The notes beneath the pieces are model-generated. The model saw only the letters and a program-made list of their open reading frames with translations. It was not told where the DNA came from and searched no databases. Position numbers and translations under genes: made by a program. DNA of 8,162 bases from Candidatus Aminicenantota bacterium (GTDB taxonomy: Bacteria; Acidobacteriota; Aminicenantia; UBA2199): NCBI GenBank assembly GCA_024644125.1, contig JAHELQ010000222.1:1-8162 (forward strand). The letters run 5' to 3'. Numbering within the stretch: position 1 is the stretch's first letter; each line of letters starts with the position of its first letter. Positions 7,001 through 8,162 of the stretch are shown in pieces.

Positions 7001-7342
7001 GGCGGCGACGCGTTGCCCTTTTACTTCCAATTGGCTAAGATCGGACCGGTGATCGGTACCAGGACCTGGGGCGGATTGGTTGGCCCGGCCTATGGGATGC
7101 CGCTGATCGACGGAGGATATGTGTCGTGTCCGCCCGGACGGTTTGTGGGACTCGATGGCGAGTGGGTGGTAGAGAATGTGGGCGTGATTCCCGACATTTT
7201 ACTGCCCAATGACCCCGGCAGATTGGCTAAAGGCGATGACCAGCAATTGAACCGCGCCGTGGAAGAGATTCTCGCGGCCTTGAAAAAGAACCCGCCGACG
7301 AAGCCCCGGATCCCCGAGTTCCCAGTGGTCAAACGGGATTGA
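4100..7342 (+). CDS. Exported Tricorn protease homologue (peptidase family S41)
   Basis: This encodes 1080 aa, the length of known Tricorn proteases, which trim peptides left by larger proteases. The N-terminus is a signal peptide (hydrophobic core about 4-20, probable cleavage after VDA at 26), so it should act outside the cytoplasm, unlike the archaeal enzyme. Propeller motifs of the SPDG type occur at 72-76, 116-120, 356-360, 402-405, 449-453, 494-498 and 640-644, matching the two Tricorn propellers. A Lys/Glu/Pro-rich linker (about 541-568) interrupts the second. The C1 helical domain (about 684-753) contains GAGH with catalytic His745. A PDZ domain (about 761-856) has GDYILAVNG at 804-812. 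The S41 core has DERFNTGG (913-920), nucleophile Ser967 in GSGGD, and Glu1025 in VENVG. Spacing agrees with Thermoplasma Tricorn (H746, S965, E1023). The positions equivalent to its Ser745 and Asp966 are Gly here. Start chosen by Shine-Dalgarno and signal peptide. Confidence 0.95.
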   Translation: MRSLLALCVAISMVLLYLPLNGEVDARLLRDPDVSKSHITFVYAGDVWIVAKEGGMARQLSSPKGEELYPRFSPDGSMIAFSGNYDGNIDVYVIPVNGGMARRVTHHPEPDLVEDWYPDGKALMYRSGMASFRSFVPQFYKTSPDGGMPERLPVPYGMYGALSDDGLHIAFSTISNVNRSWKRHRGGRAGDIWVMDLATSEAVNITGSDANDDVPMWRGDKIYFLSDRAADMRSNIWVYDMKTKQSRQVTFFREFDVNWPEIGPDEIVFENGGQLHLLNLETEKSSPVKITVATDLASLRPRVEKVAKLIRHAGISPSGKRVVLEARGEIFSVPAEHGPVLNLTQSSGVAERYPAWSPDGKWIAYCSDRSGEYQLITRPADRMGSETVLTSYDRGFRYNPQWSPDSKKLAFLDEEKNLNLMDIATKKIEVIDRLPEGSHYSLEDYEVSFSADGRYIAYYRNMPNNNYAVFIYDVKEKKSRQVTSGFCSEWDPVFDPDGKYLYFVSLRSFTPIYSSIQATWIYGNGVHVMAMALQADIPSPLEVRNDQEGEETKKPSDSKKEKPKPAAESRAIDWQGIENRIVTLTGKAGNYENPKATSGKVLYISWSFHGAPERKGTLVYYDLKSREEQTVLENVSDFDLSADGKKILVANRGSFGIVNVAPKQKMTPLPGIAEMEMIVDPRQEWRQLFNDSWRFERDFFYDANTHGLDWRAMRKQYGKLLEDAVTREDVSFVIRELVGELGAGHVFVGGGDVEKPEQRNTGMLGVDFSLRNGAFQIEKIIDVSSQNIGVRSPLREPGVNISIGDYILAVNGVTLDTTFDPWAGFQGLGGKTAMLTVNDRPSLDGARDVPVTMMTDERALRELAWVEANRQAVAEATDGRVGYIYVPNTGTDGQSELVRQFRAQFHLQGLVIDERFNTGGQLGDRFVELLNRPLYNYMYERNGNTNQFPAIANTGPKVMLANGWSGSGGDALPFYFQLAKIGPVIGTRTWGGLVGPAYGMPLIDGGYVSCPPGRFVGLDGEWVVENVGVIPDILLPNDPGRLAKGDDQQLNRAVEEILAALKKNPPTKPRIPEFPVVKRD

Positions 7343-7386
7343 GGATTAATGTTCGCATTGGTAGTGATTTTTTTTTGAAATTGTTT

Positions 7387-7392
7387 TATAAT
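7387..7392 (+). promoter_or_regulatory. Candidate -10 box for the kynureninase gene
   Basis: TATAAT exactly matches the sigma-70 -10 consensus and is 76 bases upstream of the start codon. The sequence 17 bases further upstream (GTGATT) is a poor -35 match, so the promoter call is tentative. Confidence 0.4.
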
Positions 7393-7395
7393 CTA

Positions 7396-7429
7396 TGCGG
7401 TTCCGCTCGACTGGCCGGGTGGAACCGCA
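7396..7429 (+). promoter_or_regulatory. Strong 14-bp stem-loop ahead of the kynureninase gene (operator, leader hairpin or tail-less terminator)
   Basis: TGCGGTTCC pairs perfectly with GGAACCGCA, and the inner GCTCG/CGGGT extends the stem by five pairs (two of them G-U), leaving a 6-base loop (ACTGGC). It begins three bases after the TATAAT box and therefore covers the expected transcription start. Neither strand has a T-tract directly after the stem, so an ordinary intrinsic terminator is not supported. It could be a repressor site, a 5' leader hairpin, or a tail-less terminator for the upstream gene. Confidence 0.5.
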
Positions 7430-7468
7430 CAATATCGAGAAAATATTCAATAATGTGAGGAAGAGGAT

Positions 7469-8162
7469 ATGAATCAGCAATTCAGCGTCGCGGAATCGTT
7501 CGCGTTGGAGATGGATCTTCAGGACCCGTTGCGGGAGTTTCGCAATCATTTTTACATCCCCAGTGGAATTACCTACATGGACGGCAATTCGCTGGGTTTA
7601 ATGAGCCGCGAGGCTGAATCGACGTTGCTTCGGGTGATGAACGAATGGAAAACCAAAGGGATTGACGGTTGGCTGGGGGCGGAGCGTCCCTGGTTTTATT
7701 TCGCGGAGATTCTGGGCGCCGCGTGCGCGCCGTTGGTAGGGGCCGAAGCGGACGAAGTGGTTGCCACCGGCACCACCACAGTGAATATCCATTCGTTGGT
7801 GAGTACATTCTATCGCCCATCGGGGACCCGCACCCGGATTCTGGCCGACGAATTGAACTTCCCCACCGATATTTACGCCCTGAAGGGCCAGATCAAGTTG
7901 AAAGGCCTGGATCCGGATAAGGAATTGATTCTGGTTGGGTCCCAGGATGGACGGCTGCTGGACGAGGAACAAATCATCGCTGCCATGACGGAAGATGTGG
8001 CTCTCGCCTTGCTTCCGTCTGTCCTGTTCCGCAGCGGACAATTGCTGGATATTCCTTATTTGACGACAAAAGCACACGAGAAAGGAATCATCATCGGCTT
8101 TGATTGCTCCCATTCCGTCGGAGCCGTCCCTCACCATTTTGATGAGTGGGATGTGGATTTCG
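7469..8162 (+). CDS. kynU: Kynureninase, N-terminal part, runs off right edge
   Basis: This is the first 231 residues of a PLP-dependent fold-type I enzyme; the family is usually about 410-465 aa. Kynureninase (EC 3.7.1.3) cleaves kynurenine to anthranilate plus alanine, or 3-hydroxykynurenine to 3-hydroxyanthranilate plus alanine, in cytoplasmic tryptophan catabolism. Diagnostic stretches are YMDGNSLG (36-43), GIDGWL (64-69), the phosphate-contacting region ATGTTTVN (99-106), NFPTD (130-134), LPSVLFRSGQLLD (182-194) and GFDCSHSVGA (210-219), whose Asp212 should contact the PLP ring nitrogen. The Schiff-base lysine lies beyond the window. The start is supported by GAGGAAGAGG at 7457-7466. It follows the Tricorn homologue by 126 bp in the same direction but has a TATAAT box and a stem-loop between. 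Whether it belongs to a full kynurenine pathway, NAD synthesis, or simple tryptophan breakdown cannot be decided here. Confidence 0.95.
   Translation, partial: MNQQFSVAESFALEMDLQDPLREFRNHFYIPSGITYMDGNSLGLMSREAESTLLRVMNEWKTKGIDGWLGAERPWFYFAEILGAACAPLVGAEADEVVATGTTTVNIHSLVSTFYRPSGTRTRILADELNFPTDIYALKGQIKLKGLDPDKELILVGSQDGRLLDEEQIIAAMTEDVALALLPSVLFRSGQLLDIPYLTTKAHEKGIIIGFDCSHSVGAVPHHFDEWDVDF

Larger units (their letters stand above)
7343..7468. other. Spacer between Tricorn homologue and kynureninase genes
   Basis: This 126-bp gap contains a T-run (7368-7375), a TATAAT hexamer (7387-7392), a strong stem-loop (7396-7429), an A/T-rich segment and the purine-rich ribosome binding site of the next gene. 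The arrangement suggests that the kynureninase gene has its own promoter and is not simply co-transcribed. Confidence 0.6.

Noticed and set aside
7598..8137. Minus-strand open frame of 179 codons opposite kynureninase
   Set aside because: The plus strand encodes unmistakable kynureninase motifs throughout; the reverse frame is a shadow.

Overview
The window reads as moderately GC-rich bacterial chromosome with Shine-Dalgarno-led genes, exported proteins and lipoproteins. An exported Tricorn-family peptidase, IPT/TIG plus BNR-propeller lipoproteins and a kynureninase together suggest a Gram-negative heterotroph, perhaps of the FCB group or a nearby uncultured phylum. That placement is inference from gene content; no rRNA or other marker is present.

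Left part, minus strand (1-2776): two paralogous surface lipoproteins lie head to tail. The downstream one (start codon at 947) runs off the left edge. The upstream one (2776-1160) is complete at 538 aa. Both have a lipobox, an acidic/proline-rich tether, an IPT/TIG domain and an Asp-box (BNR) propeller. A 37-bp element with four alternating half-sites lies upstream of each gene (1117-1153 and 2878-2914). It has the same 6-4-6-5-6-4-6 layout in both copies, and most differences fall in the spacers. This is the most unusual signal in the window.

Middle, plus strand (3053-3634): a small secreted protein of unrecognised family is transcribed divergently from the lipoproteins. A 465-bp gene-free stretch follows (3635-4099), with several short perfect inverted repeats and an A/T-rich leader.

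Right part, plus strand: a 1080-aa exported Tricorn protease homologue (4100-7342) has two propeller regions, a C1 domain, a PDZ domain and an S41 core with recognisable His, Ser and Glu catalytic residues. A 126-bp gap containing a TATAAT box and a 14-bp stem-loop leads to the start of a kynureninase gene (7469 to the right edge).

A loose common theme is the handling of external polymers: surface propeller proteins, a periplasmic peptidase that trims peptides, and tryptophan-derivative catabolism. The genes do not form one obvious operon, and no defence, mobile or CRISPR system is visible.
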